A stretch of DNA of 39,044 nt from CAVZLD01 sp964522605 (lineage in GTDB: Bacteria > Planctomycetota > Planctomycetia > Pirellulales > Pirellulaceae), in contig CAZFWV010000026.1 in assembly GCA_964522605.1 (NCBI GenBank), positions 1 through 39,044 on the forward strand, written 5' to 3'. Within the stretch, counting starts at the first letter, position 1. Every line of letters starts with the position of its first letter. This document shows, piece after piece, positions 1 to 8,023 of this stretch. Below the pieces are notes generated by a model. It saw nothing but the letters and a program-made list of their open reading frames with translations. It was not told the DNA's origin and ran no database searches. The position numbers and the translations under genes are program-made.

Positions 1-54
1 CTCCAGTCTCCAGTCTCCAGTCTCCAGTCTCCAGTCTCCAGTCTCCAGTCTCCA
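1..54. repeat. Heptamer tandem repeat CTCCAGT
   Basis: Seven perfect copies of the 7-base unit CTCCAGT (1-49) are followed by a partial copy (50-54), ending one base before the ATG of the phosphoglycosyl transferase. The tract touches the window edge, so its full length is unknown. Seven is not a multiple of three, so slippage would shift frame or change spacing of upstream signals. The tract is open in the frame of the downstream gene (three units read as a seven-residue SSLQSPV repeat), and it leaves no Shine-Dalgarno sequence in front of that gene. Confidence 0.95.
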
Positions 55-55
55 C

Positions 56-700
56 ATGCTTTACCGTAAGGCGGGTAAACGGCTCCTCGACCTGATTCTC
101 GCGGCAACGGCCGGACTGCTCTGCAGCCCCCTGATGCTGCTCGTTGCCGCCGTGATTCGCTGGCAATTGGGCCCGCCCATTCTGTTTCGTCAGCCGCGTG
201 CCGGCAAGCAGGGCCGTCCCTTTACGCTCTACAAATTTCGCACAATGCGCGAGGCAACGGACGCAGACGGCAACCCTCTGCCGGATGAAGAGCGAATGAC
301 ACGCTGTGGTCAATGGATCCGGTCGCTCAGCCTGGATGAACTGCCGCAATTGTGGAATATCCTGCGCGGCGATATGAGTGTGATCGGACCACGACCTCTT
401 CTTGTCCGGTATCTGCCTCGTTATTCACCCGCACAAGCGAGGCGACATGAAGTGCGTCCCGGAATCACCGGCTGGGCGCAGGTCAATGGGCGCAACACGC
501 TGAGCTGGGAGCAAAAATTTGAATTGGACGTCTGGTACGTCGATCACCTGAGCTTCCTGTTGGACTTGCGCATTCTGATGCGCACGCTGGGCTGCGTCCT
601 GTTACGTCAGGGAATCAGTGCGGACGACCATGTGAGTATGACCGAATTCCTGGGCAGCTCTTGCGAGAACCCAACCGATGAAATCCGACAGAACGCGTAG
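56..700 (+). CDS. PglC-type sugar transferase (initiating phosphoglycosyl transferase)
   Basis: A 214-residue bacterial sugar transferase of the small monotopic class. It is expected to move a sugar-1-phosphate from a UDP-sugar to undecaprenyl phosphate at the inner face of the membrane, starting a glycan repeat unit. An N-terminal hydrophobic re-entrant segment (about 11-34) is followed by the YKFRTM motif (59-64), the catalytic dyad Asp94-Glu95 in LDELPQL, the MSVIGPRP motif and the GWAQVNGR motif. Length and motif order match Campylobacter PglC rather than the longer WbaP/WcaJ type. The ATG at 56 fits the family N-terminus, although the frame stays open through the repeat to the window edge. 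The next gene overlaps by 23 bases and is a PglD-type acyltransferase, which suggests a di-N-acetylbacillosamine-like first sugar. No Shine-Dalgarno is visible. Confidence 0.93.
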   Translation: MLYRKAGKRLLDLILAATAGLLCSPLMLLVAAVIRWQLGPPILFRQPRAGKQGRPFTLYKFRTMREATDADGNPLPDEERMTRCGQWIRSLSLDELPQLWNILRGDMSVIGPRPLLVRYLPRYSPAQARRHEVRPGITGWAQVNGRNTLSWEQKFELDVWYVDHLSFLLDLRILMRTLGCVLLRQGISADDHVSMTEFLGSSCENPTDEIRQNA

Positions 701-1343
701 CGAGCCGCAGGACCTGATTATCGTCGGTGCCGGAGGTTTCGGGCGTGAACTGCTCGAAATGCTCGCCGATGTCTTCCCGGTCGAACGATTTCACTTCAAG
801 GGGTTTCTGGCCCGCGATGCGAGCGACCTGCGGTCTCATGGGATCGAAGCCGACGTCCTGGGAGATCCGGAGGACTATCAACCAACATCCAACGATCGAT
901 TCCTATTGGCCATCGGCGACATCGATGCCCGAAGACGTACGGTGGAGTCGATCCAGTCGCGCGGCGGACAGTTCGTGAGCTTCGTCCATCCGCTGGCCCG
1001 TGTTGCTGCGACGGCAACGATCGGTCCGGGAGCGGTAATCTACCCGTTCGCAGTCGTGTCGAATCAGTCTTCCCTGGCCGATTACGTCCACCTGAACTAC
1101 TACGCATCCGTGGGTCACGATTGTCGCGTCGGTCGCTACTGCCTGCTGGCACCCTACGGAACGCTGAACGGTTGTGTGACGCTCGAAGATGAGGTTTACA
1201 TCAGCACGCACGGGACCGTCGCGCCCGGTCGGACGATGCATTATCGTTCGAAGCTAAGCGCCAACTCGGCCTGCATGCGGGACGCAGCCGCCAATTCGCT
1301 GGTGTTCGGCGTCCCCGGCAAGCAGGTCCCGCGTCTGGGGTGA
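678..1343 (+). CDS. PglD/NeuD-type sugar acyltransferase
   Basis: A 221-residue protein with an N-terminal nucleotide-sugar-binding fold (IIVGAGGFGRELLEML near residues 14-29) followed by a left-handed beta-helix of hexapeptide repeats (about 105-215), the layout of PglD and NeuD acetyltransferases. Such enzymes N- or O-acetylate an amino sugar, using acetyl-CoA bound between helices of a trimer; His146 in the segment SVGHDC is a candidate catalytic base. It starts inside the 3' end of the phosphoglycosyl transferase, so the two are probably co-translated. The usual upstream partners PglE and PglF are not adjacent, but a DegT aminotransferase at the right edge and a dehydratase at 12736-13923 could supply the substrate. 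Whether it acts on the UDP-sugar or on a lipid-linked sugar cannot be told from sequence. Confidence 0.88.
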   Translation: MKSDRTRSEPQDLIIVGAGGFGRELLEMLADVFPVERFHFKGFLARDASDLRSHGIEADVLGDPEDYQPTSNDRFLLAIGDIDARRRTVESIQSRGGQFVSFVHPLARVAATATIGPGAVIYPFAVVSNQSSLADYVHLNYYASVGHDCRVGRYCLLAPYGTLNGCVTLEDEVYISTHGTVAPGRTMHYRSKLSANSACMRDAAANSLVFGVPGKQVPRLG

Positions 1344-1684
1344 ACCTTCCACAGCACGCGCGAGCCTAGCAGAAAAATGCTGGAAAAGTGGCCGCGGAGG
1401 AGCGCGGAATCGCGCGGAGTTCATTTCAAGGCGGACTCTCGAAAGCGGCTATATTCGTCCGATTTGCTCGGGCTTCAGATCGCTCCGATCCGCGTGCATC
1501 CGCGGTTTTCCGCGGCCAACCTATCTGCTTTCCCGTGTAAGCCCAGCCGAAGCGACGGCGACTACCGATTGGACTAGCTCTAACGCCTCGACCGATCCTA
1601 CGACGCCGCATCCTCTGACAATCACCAAGAATGGTAGTCCGCTCAGACGACCGCATAAGTGATCGGACAAGAAATCCCTGCCGT
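1344..1684. other. Non-coding stretch with planctomycete-type intergenic sequence
   Basis: No convincing gene is present. A 66-codon open frame at 1377-1577 lacks a family look and a ribosome site. The stretch is rich in CCGCGG/CGCGG words (about 1390-1425 and 1490-1520), including the run GATCCGCGTGCATCCGCGG, a style of degenerate intergenic sequence that recurs near 6530-6600. Confidence 0.6.
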
Positions 1685-1739
1685 GGCTCCTTCCCCTGCA
1701 CGAATCCCGTTGCAGGTCGTAGACTTACGCATCTGAGGT
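1685..1739. repeat. 55-bp repeat, left copy at assembly gap
   Basis: This 55-base sequence is identical to 1840-1894 and directly abuts the N run. It contains a short inverted repeat, CCTGCA at about 1698-1703 and TGCAGG at about 1714-1719. The position and exact length suggest a k-mer overlap between two contig ends rather than a biological repeat. Confidence 0.95.
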
Positions 1740-1839
1740 NNNNNNNNNNNNNNNNNNNNNNNNNNNNNNNNNNNNNNNNNNNNNNNNNNNNNNNNNNNNN
1801 NNNNNNNNNNNNNNNNNNNNNNNNNNNNNNNNNNNNNNN
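1740..1839. other. Assembly gap (100 N)
   Basis: Exactly 100 unknown bases, the conventional filler for a gap of unknown size. The two flanks end in the same 55-base sequence, so the real gap may be zero or negative (a simple overlap), or it may hide a tandem repeat of that sequence. Confidence 0.98.
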
Positions 1840-1894
1840 GGCTCCTTCCCCTGCACGAATCCCGTTGCAGGTCGTAGACTTACGCATCTGAGGT
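1840..1894. repeat. 55-bp repeat, right copy at assembly gap
   Basis: Exact copy of 1685-1739 immediately after the N run. It lies 31 bases upstream of wecB and therefore forms most of the visible wecB leader, including the CCTGCA/TGCAGG hairpin. Confidence 0.95.
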
Positions 1895-1925
1895 ATCCGA
1901 GACCGTCCTTCCAGGGTGGGAGAGA

Positions 1926-3056
1926 ATGTCGAAACTGCGTGCATTATTGATTTTTGGGACCCGGCCCGAGGCGATCAAGATGGCGCCGGTCGTTCGCGCG
2001 TGCCGGGCTCGACCGGAGGAGCTGGAGACGATTGTCTGCCTGACCGGCCAGCACCGCGAAATGCTGGCGCAGGTGACCGATTACTTCGAAATCGAGGCCC
2101 AGGAAGACCTGCAGCTGATGCAGCCGGATCAGACTTTGGCCGACCTGACCGCCCGCTGCATCACCGGGATCGACCGAATCGTCACGAAGTATCAGCCACA
2201 TTGCATCGCCGCCCAAGGCGATACAACGACCGTCATGGCCGCGTCGCTCGTCGCCTTCTACCGGCGTATCCCCTTGGTCCACGTCGAGGCTGGACTGCGA
2301 ACGGGGAACCTGCTGGCCCCGTGGCCGGAGGAACTCAACCGGCGGATTACTAGCCTGGTGACCGCCTTACATTGTGCCCCGACAAAGCGTGCTGCGCAAA
2401 ATCTGCGGGACGAAAAAGTCGATCCGTCCACCGTCCACGTGACCGGCAACACGGTCATTGATGCCCTGCTCTGGGCCGTCGATCGCGAGCGGGCCAACGA
2501 TGCGGACTGGCGCAAGAAGTACGCGATGCTGCAGGATCACCGCATGGTCCTGATCACCGGCCACCGCCGCGAGAACTTCGGCCAGGGCTTTCGCGATATC
2601 TGCGAAGCGATCGGGCAACTGGCCAAGCTGTATCCGGGCGTTGCATTCGTCTATCCGGTCCACTTGAATCCCAATGTTCGACGCCCTGTTTTCGAGCTGC
2701 TCGGTCAGCACGCAAATATCCATCTGATCGAGCCGGCTCCCTATCCGGAGTTCGTCTGGTTGATGGATCGCAGCACAATCATCCTGACCGATTCGGGCGG
2801 CGTGCAGGAAGAAGCCCCTTCGTTGAAAAAACCCATTCTCGTGATGCGAGAGACCACAGAGCGGCCGGAGGCGATGGATGCCGGCGCGGTCGAGTTGGTC
2901 GGCACGTCGAAAACGAGAATCGTCGAGCGGATTTCGACGCTCCTGGATGATCCCGTCGAATACGCCCGCCATCAAATTGATGAAAACCCGTACGGCGACG
3001 GAATGGCTGCCGAGCGGATTGTAAACCTTATGTTGAGACAGAATTGGAACTCATGA
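1926..3056 (+). CDS. wecB: UDP-N-acetylglucosamine 2-epimerase (non-hydrolysing)
   Basis: A 376-residue cytoplasmic GT-B-fold enzyme that interconverts UDP-GlcNAc and UDP-ManNAc. The family hallmarks are all present: FGTRPEAIKMAPV at 10-22, AQGDTTT with Asp99, HVEAGLRTGN with Glu121, PEELNRR with Glu135/136, TGHRREN with His213, and DSGGVQEEAP in the C-terminal half. Length is normal for WecB. The ATG at 1926 is preceded by a purine-rich ribosome site (GGGAGAG about five bases upstream). The stop overlaps the start of wecC as ATGA, so the two enzymes are translationally coupled and together make UDP-ManNAcA. Everything upstream is disturbed by the assembly gap, so its promoter cannot be assigned. 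Confidence 0.97.
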   Translation: MSKLRALLIFGTRPEAIKMAPVVRACRARPEELETIVCLTGQHREMLAQVTDYFEIEAQEDLQLMQPDQTLADLTARCITGIDRIVTKYQPHCIAAQGDTTTVMAASLVAFYRRIPLVHVEAGLRTGNLLAPWPEELNRRITSLVTALHCAPTKRAAQNLRDEKVDPSTVHVTGNTVIDALLWAVDRERANDADWRKKYAMLQDHRMVLITGHRRENFGQGFRDICEAIGQLAKLYPGVAFVYPVHLNPNVRRPVFELLGQHANIHLIEPAPYPEFVWLMDRSTIILTDSGGVQEEAPSLKKPILVMRETTERPEAMDAGAVELVGTSKTRIVERISTLLDDPVEYARHQIDENPYGDGMAAERIVNLMLRQNWNS

Positions 3057-4309
3057 ACACTGCACCCAAACTCGCGGATGCCTTTACCGAAACCGTGGTT
3101 CCCGGCGATACGAACGTTTGCGTCCTGGGACTGGGCTATATCGGGCTCCCTACGGCCAGCGTCTTGGCCACCAAGGGCTTTCACGTCTACGGCACGGACG
3201 TGCGCGCTGACGTGGTGGATACGATCAACGATGGTCGGATCCATATCGAAGAACCCGACCTCGACATGGTGGTTCGCTCCGCGGTCAACAGCGGCCAGTT
3301 GAAGGCCGGATATGAACCGGGTCCGGCCGACGTTTTCATGTTGTGCGTCCCGACGCCGATTCGCCCCGATCACTCGCCCGACATGTCCTACGTGGAGCAG
3401 GCTGCCCGCGCGATTCGGCCGCACGTTCGCCCCGGCAACTTGATCATTCTCGAGTCGACCAGTCCGCCGAGAACCACAGAAGAAATTGTCGTCCCGCTGG
3501 CCATCCCACCCGAATTGAAGGTCGGCCAGGATGTTTTCGTGGCGCATTGTCCGGAGCGAGTCCTGCCCGGTCGCATTTTGCTGGAAGTCGTCCAGAACGA
3601 CCGCGTCGTGGGTGGAGTGACAGCCGCCTGCACGCAGAAGGCAAGGGCGTTTTACGAATCGTTCGTCAACGGCCAGGTCCTCGCGACGAGTGCCCTGGCA
3701 GCCGAAGTCACGAAGCTGGTCGAAAACAGCTATCGGGATGTGAATATCGCTTTCGCAAACGAACTTTCGATTCTGGCCGATCGCCTGGGAATCGATCCTT
3801 GGGAGATTATCGAGTTGGCCAATCGCCATCCGCGCGTGAATATCCTCTCGCCCGGCCCTGGCGTCGGCGGCCACTGCATCAGTGTCGACCCCTGGTTCCT
3901 GGTGCACTCCGATCCGCAACACACGCCGCTGATCCGCACGGCGCGCGAAGTAAACGACTCGAAACCGCATTACGTGGTGGAGCACATTGCTCAGCTGGCT
4001 CGCGATTTTGCGGCACCCAAGATCGGCTGCCTGGGCCTTACCTACAAGGCCGACGTCGACGACCTGCGCGAAAGCCCCTCGCTGGAAATCGTTCGCGAAC
4101 TGAACGAGCGGCAAGTGGGTGAGATCCTGGCTTGCGATCCCCACGTGAATCCAGCGCGGTTCGACGAGTTTCCTCTGCACGAGCTGACCGATGTGCTCAG
4201 CCAGTGCCACATTCTCGTGCTATTGACCGATCACCGACAGTTCCGCAACATCCCCCGCCGCATCCTGCAGGAAAAAGTCGTCGTCGACACGCGCGGAATC
4301 TGGCGTTAG
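3053..4309 (+). CDS. wecC: UDP-N-acetyl-D-mannosamine dehydrogenase
   Basis: A 418-residue nucleotide-sugar dehydrogenase that oxidises UDP-ManNAc twice with NAD+ to UDP-ManNAcA. An N-terminal Rossmann motif (VLGLGYIGLPTA) is followed by the central family block with EVTKLVENSYRDVNIAF, the catalytic Cys275 in GGHCISVDPWF, and a C-terminal UDP-binding domain containing GLTYKADVDDLRESPS. Pairing with wecB favours the ManNAc substrate over UDP-Glc or UDP-GlcNAc. I chose the ATG at 3053 because it overlaps the wecB stop as ATGA; a TTG at 3044 would add three residues. The gap to the next gene is nine bases, so the operon continues. Confidence 0.95.
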   Translation: MNTAPKLADAFTETVVPGDTNVCVLGLGYIGLPTASVLATKGFHVYGTDVRADVVDTINDGRIHIEEPDLDMVVRSAVNSGQLKAGYEPGPADVFMLCVPTPIRPDHSPDMSYVEQAARAIRPHVRPGNLIILESTSPPRTTEEIVVPLAIPPELKVGQDVFVAHCPERVLPGRILLEVVQNDRVVGGVTAACTQKARAFYESFVNGQVLATSALAAEVTKLVENSYRDVNIAFANELSILADRLGIDPWEIIELANRHPRVNILSPGPGVGGHCISVDPWFLVHSDPQHTPLIRTAREVNDSKPHYVVEHIAQLARDFAAPKIGCLGLTYKADVDDLRESPSLEIVRELNERQVGEILACDPHVNPARFDEFPLHELTDVLSQCHILVLLTDHRQFRNIPRRILQEKVVVDTRGIWR

Positions 4310-4318
4310 GGCAGGGTC

Positions 4319-6520
4319 ATGAAACAGGTTGTCCAGAATCTGCGCAGTGGTGTACTCGAGCTGATGGAGATTCCGTGTCCCAAGGTGTCTCGCGGGCATC
4401 TACTGGTTCAGAATCGTGCAAGTCTGATCTCCGCCGGCACCGAACGGTCATTGGTCGAATTCGGCAAGGCAAGCCTGGTCAGTAAGGCACGTCAGAATCC
4501 GGATCGCGTCAAGCAAGTCCTCAACAAGATCAAGGCCGATGGCTTGGTCCCGACGCTTCAAGCGGTGTTTTCGAAGCTCGACGAACCACTACCGCTGGGC
4601 TACTGCAGCGCGGGTACGGTCCTCGAAATCGGCGAAGCGGTAACGGGCTACTCGGTAGGCGATCGGGTGGCCAGCAACGGGCAGCACGCCGAAATCGTGA
4701 AGGTCCCGGTGCACCTCTCGGCCCGGATCCCGGACTTCGTGAGTGACGAAGAGGCATCGTTTGCCGTGCTGGGATCGATTGCGTTGCAGGGCATTCGGTT
4801 GCTGCGACCGGAACTGGGGGAGCAGGTCGTCGTCTTTGGCCTGGGCCTGGTCGGCCTGATGACCGTCCAAATGTTGGTCGCCTCGGGCGTGAAAACCATT
4901 GGAATCGACCTCGACGCAGACCGTTTGCAAATGGCTGCCGACTTCGGCGCCCAGGTCCTCAATCCGTCCGAAGGAACCAATCCGGTCGCCGCGGCGTTGG
5001 CGTTGACGGGAGGCCACGGAGTCGACGGGGTTTTGATCACCGCGAGCGCGAAGAATGACACGATTGTCAGCCAATCCGCTCAGATGTGTCGCAAGCGCGG
5101 GCGAATTGTGCTGGTCGGTGTCTGCAACTTGGAACTGAACCGGGCGGAGTTCTATGAGAAGGAGCTGACGTTCCAAGTCTCCTGTTCGTACGGCCCCGGT
5201 CGCTATGACTCGCGATACGAGCAGCAGGGCATCGATTATCCACTGCCGTTCGTGCGCTGGACCGAACAACGAAACATCGAAGCGGTTCTCGACCTGATCG
5301 CCCAAGGTCGATTGGATGTGAAGCGACTGATCTCGCATCGAGTGCCCCATTCCGAAGCCGAACAGGCCTATCAACTGCTCTCCAGCGGCGAGACGCAACT
5401 GGGCGTTATTCTCCAGTATCCGACCACGCCGGCCGCGCGCCTTGCCGTCATTCAACGACCGCCGCAAAACGAGGTGCGAACTTCGTCCGCGCAATCCTCC
5501 GTCGTGGTGGGCATGATCGGCGCGGGGGGGTTCAGCAAGGGTGTGCTGTTGCCGGCGATTGCGAAAACGGGCGCCAGGCTCGAATCGATCGCCAGCGCCG
5601 GTGGCGTCACGGCAGCTCACGCGGCGCGGAAGTTCGGGTTCCGATCCAGCGCGAGTGATTATCGAGAACTCTTGAACAACGACCGAATTAACACGGTGTT
5701 CATCACCACTCGACACAACTTGCACGCCCGGATGGTCGTCGAGGCGTTGGACGCCGGAAAGCACGTGTTCGTCGAGAAGCCGCTAGCGATCGACGAAGAA
5801 GGACTCCAGCAGGTCGGTGAAGCGTACGAGCGAAGTGACGGGCTGCAACTCATGGTTGGCTTCAATCGCCGCTTCGCGCCTCACGTCGAAAAGGCAGCAC
5901 AACTTCTGCGCGGCCGAACCGGGCCCTTGTGCATGTCCATGGTCGTCAACGCGGGCTTCATTCCGCCGGATCATTGGACGCAGGATCCACTCGTCGGGGG
6001 CGGACGCATCGTTGGCGAAGGCTGCCACTGGATTGATCTGATGAGTTTCCTGGCGGGCCAGCTGGTGATCGGCGTACACGCGGACGATGCGAGAGACCCA
6101 GCAACCGCCAATCGCCAGGACGACTGCACGACGATCTCGCTGAGATTCGCCGACGGCTCGATCGGGTCGCTTCACTATTTCGCCAACGGACATCGATCGT
6201 TCCCCAAAGAACGGCTCACAGTATTCGCCGACGGCAAGGTGTTGGAGTTGGACAACTTCCGCGTGCTGCGCGGCTATGGCTGGTCGAACTTCCGCCAGTT
6301 TAAGACCTGGAGTCAGGACAAGGGACACGCGGAGGAGTGTCGTCGGTTCATTCAGCGGGTTTCCGAGGGTGGCCCGCCGCTCATTCCGTTCGAACAACTC
6401 GAAAATGTCACGCGCATCAGTCTGCTGGCCGCGCGTCCGGAATCGGTGACACGGCTTGATGGGGACGGCAGTTTCACGTCGAAAGATAGCCTGGTTTCCG
6501 TCAAGACGGAATCCAAGTGA
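4319..6520 (+). CDS. Bi-domain oxidoreductase (MDR dehydrogenase fused to Gfo/Idh/MocA)
   Basis: A 733-residue two-domain protein. Residues 1 to about 360 form a medium-chain zinc-alcohol-dehydrogenase-like domain with a Rossmann segment (VFGLGLVGLMTVQ). Residues from about 395 form a Gfo/Idh/MocA domain with the nucleotide motif GAGG at 401-404 and the EKPLA motif with Lys487. Fusions of this kind are known from exopolysaccharide clusters, often near heparinase II/III-family genes such as the one at 15275-17125 here. The substrate is not known; a lipid- or nucleotide-linked sugar is likely from context. It follows wecC by nine bases with a short AGGG ribosome site, so it probably belongs to the wecBC operon. 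Both domains look intact, so this is not a frameshift product. Confidence 0.92.
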   Translation: MKQVVQNLRSGVLELMEIPCPKVSRGHLLVQNRASLISAGTERSLVEFGKASLVSKARQNPDRVKQVLNKIKADGLVPTLQAVFSKLDEPLPLGYCSAGTVLEIGEAVTGYSVGDRVASNGQHAEIVKVPVHLSARIPDFVSDEEASFAVLGSIALQGIRLLRPELGEQVVVFGLGLVGLMTVQMLVASGVKTIGIDLDADRLQMAADFGAQVLNPSEGTNPVAAALALTGGHGVDGVLITASAKNDTIVSQSAQMCRKRGRIVLVGVCNLELNRAEFYEKELTFQVSCSYGPGRYDSRYEQQGIDYPLPFVRWTEQRNIEAVLDLIAQGRLDVKRLISHRVPHSEAEQAYQLLSSGETQLGVILQYPTTPAARLAVIQRPPQNEVRTSSAQSSVVVGMIGAGGFSKGVLLPAIAKTGARLESIASAGGVTAAHAARKFGFRSSASDYRELLNNDRINTVFITTRHNLHARMVVEALDAGKHVFVEKPLAIDEEGLQQVGEAYERSDGLQLMVGFNRRFAPHVEKAAQLLRGRTGPLCMSMVVNAGFIPPDHWTQDPLVGGGRIVGEGCHWIDLMSFLAGQLVIGVHADDARDPATANRQDDCTTISLRFADGSIGSLHYFANGHRSFPKERLTVFADGKVLELDNFRVLRGYGWSNFRQFKTWSQDKGHAEECRRFIQRVSEGGPPLIPFEQLENVTRISLLAARPESVTRLDGDGSFTSKDSLVSVKTESK

Positions 6521-6918
6521 AAGACGAAACCACGGAGTGGACGGATGATGCGGATGGGCACCGATTGATCGGTGGAGATCCGTTTTCTCCGTTGCATCTG
6601 TGCTTCCACCGGATCCCACCGCCGTGAAGGCTTGCGGCTCCCAGATCCTTGGTAGCCGGATTCGTGAGAATTCGGATGACGGCGCCGAATCTTCCGAAGT
6701 CTCACGACTTCAGCTACGTTTTCCGTTTCGATCTTAGCCGAATTCACTGCCGAGAATCCTGCACGGCGTCGCCGGCCTCCCGCCCCCTCGGCAGCATCAG
6801 AAACCGCGTCCGACTCGACATGCTGGCGACTTTGTAGGATACTCTGGGAAGCGGGTACCGAGTTCCGTCGCAGCCCGGGGGCAGGGAACTGCGCAGAGAA
6901 TAATCCGAGGACATTGTC
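6521..6918. other. Intergenic region upstream of the pseudopilin
   Basis: About 400 bases without a convincing gene. The first 100 bases contain degenerate CGGATG/GGATCCG words and a small GGAGA/TCTCC inverted repeat (about 6574-6590). A 62-codon frame at 6649-6837 has no family look. The right end holds a promoter candidate and the ribosome site (GAGGA) of the next gene. Confidence 0.6.
6815..6843 (+). promoter_or_regulatory. Candidate sigma-70-type promoter of the DUF1559 gene
   Basis: A -35-like TCGACA (6815-6820) and a -10-like GATACT (6838-6843) are separated by 17 bases, about 75 bases upstream of the pseudopilin start. Found by eye; planctomycete promoter consensus is poorly known, so this is tentative. 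Confidence 0.35.
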
Positions 6919-7953
6919 ATGATTTCAAGAACCCGAACTGGCTTCACCCTGATCGAGTTGCTCGTCGTGATTGCCATCATTGGCGTGCTGGTCGGCCTGC
7001 TCGTTCCCGCCGTCAACTATGCTCGTGAATCCGGTCGTCGAGCGCAGTGTCTGAACAACGTCCGAGGAATTGGACAAGCGATGGTGCAGCATGAAACGGA
7101 TAAGGGAGCGTTCCCGGGAAGGGTGTCGTGGATGAAGCTGGCGTCCGGCGGACAAAACGTACAGATCCCGTGGATGGTGAAGCTGCTTCCGTACCTGGAA
7201 CAGGGCAACGTGTACGACAACATCCTGCAAGGTGCCTATCACAACATCGACAACGCAAGCGCAGTTCCGATCGAGTTGGAGATTGCCACCTGTCCGAGCG
7301 ATCCTCCGTCGACCGAGATTCCGTTTCGTCTGAGCTATGTCATGAACTGCGGGATCTGGGACCGCCACTTTGCCGAAGACGCGGTTTACTGGGACTATGA
7401 TCTGGCGGCCAATGGCGTCGGTCATTTCCAGTGCGGGAATCGGGCGCCGGTCACCGTGAATCTCGGTAATCTCGCGAAGAACGACGGTGCGACGAACACG
7501 TTGCTGGTATCTGAAAACCTCAACGCCGTGGCGTGGATGACACTTGTTAACTCTCCGCTCAAGAACCTGGAACTGGAAGAAGGCTTGCACGGAATGGTTT
7601 GGACGCGGCAGACCGAGCAATGGCTGCCCGACACGGACAACCCTCAGGCAGAGCGGCAATACGCAATCAACAGCCGTCGAGCTCGCGCCGTGCTGGATAC
7701 CGAGATCATCACCGCGAATTCGAATCTGCTGGAGAGTTTTGCGCGGCCTTCGAGTAATCACTCCGGCGGAGTGAATGCGGTCTTCTGCGACTCACACGCC
7801 ATCTTCCTCAGCGAAGAGATCGATCCGTGGGTCTACAATCAGCTGCTGTCGGTCAGCAATCAGCAGGCACGTCACCCGCGAATGGGTTCCAAGTGGCAGA
7901 CGCTGACGGTACCGACGCAGGTCAACTATCAGCTTTCTGACACGTCGTATTAG
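6919..7953 (+). CDS. DUF1559 prepilin-like protein (pseudopilin)
   Basis: A 344-residue member of the large planctomycete DUF1559 family. The N-terminus is a type IV prepilin leader: cleavage is expected between Gly8 and Phe9 in GFTLIELLVV, with Glu13 as the conserved mature Glu5, followed by a hydrophobic helix to about residue 33. The C-terminus carries the H-X9-D motif of this family (His281, Asp291), with Ser instead of Gly after the Asp. It would be processed by a prepilin peptidase and either assembled in, or anchored like, a type II secretion/type IV pilus pseudopilin. Planctomycete genomes usually have dozens of these, and their roles are largely unknown. It has its own promoter candidate and is followed by a hairpin, so it looks monocistronic. 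Confidence 0.93.
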   Translation: MISRTRTGFTLIELLVVIAIIGVLVGLLVPAVNYARESGRRAQCLNNVRGIGQAMVQHETDKGAFPGRVSWMKLASGGQNVQIPWMVKLLPYLEQGNVYDNILQGAYHNIDNASAVPIELEIATCPSDPPSTEIPFRLSYVMNCGIWDRHFAEDAVYWDYDLAANGVGHFQCGNRAPVTVNLGNLAKNDGATNTLLVSENLNAVAWMTLVNSPLKNLELEEGLHGMVWTRQTEQWLPDTDNPQAERQYAINSRRARAVLDTEIITANSNLLESFARPSSNHSGGVNAVFCDSHAIFLSEEIDPWVYNQLLSVSNQQARHPRMGSKWQTLTVPTQVNYQLSDTSY

Positions 7954-7975
7954 AACACATATCAAAAACCATCAT

Positions 7976-7996
7976 TCAGGAGGGCGAGGCTCCTGA
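7976..7996 (+). other. Perfect 7-bp hairpin after the pseudopilin gene
   Basis: TCAGGAG (7976-7982) and CTCCTGA (7990-7996) pair perfectly around a 7-base loop, 23 bases after the stop. There is no T-run, so it is not a classic intrinsic terminator. It could protect the 3' end of the upstream mRNA or sit in the leader of the next gene. Confidence 0.5.
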
Positions 7997-8023
7997 CTTG
8001 GTAACGGCCTCTAGTTTGCACGG

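Noticed and set aside
1..54. CRISPR-like array
   Set aside because: The unit is 7 bases with no spacers; it is a simple tandem repeat.
1377..1577. 66-codon open frame after the PglD-like gene
   Set aside because: No motif, no ribosome site, and composition typical of the degenerate intergenic sequence.
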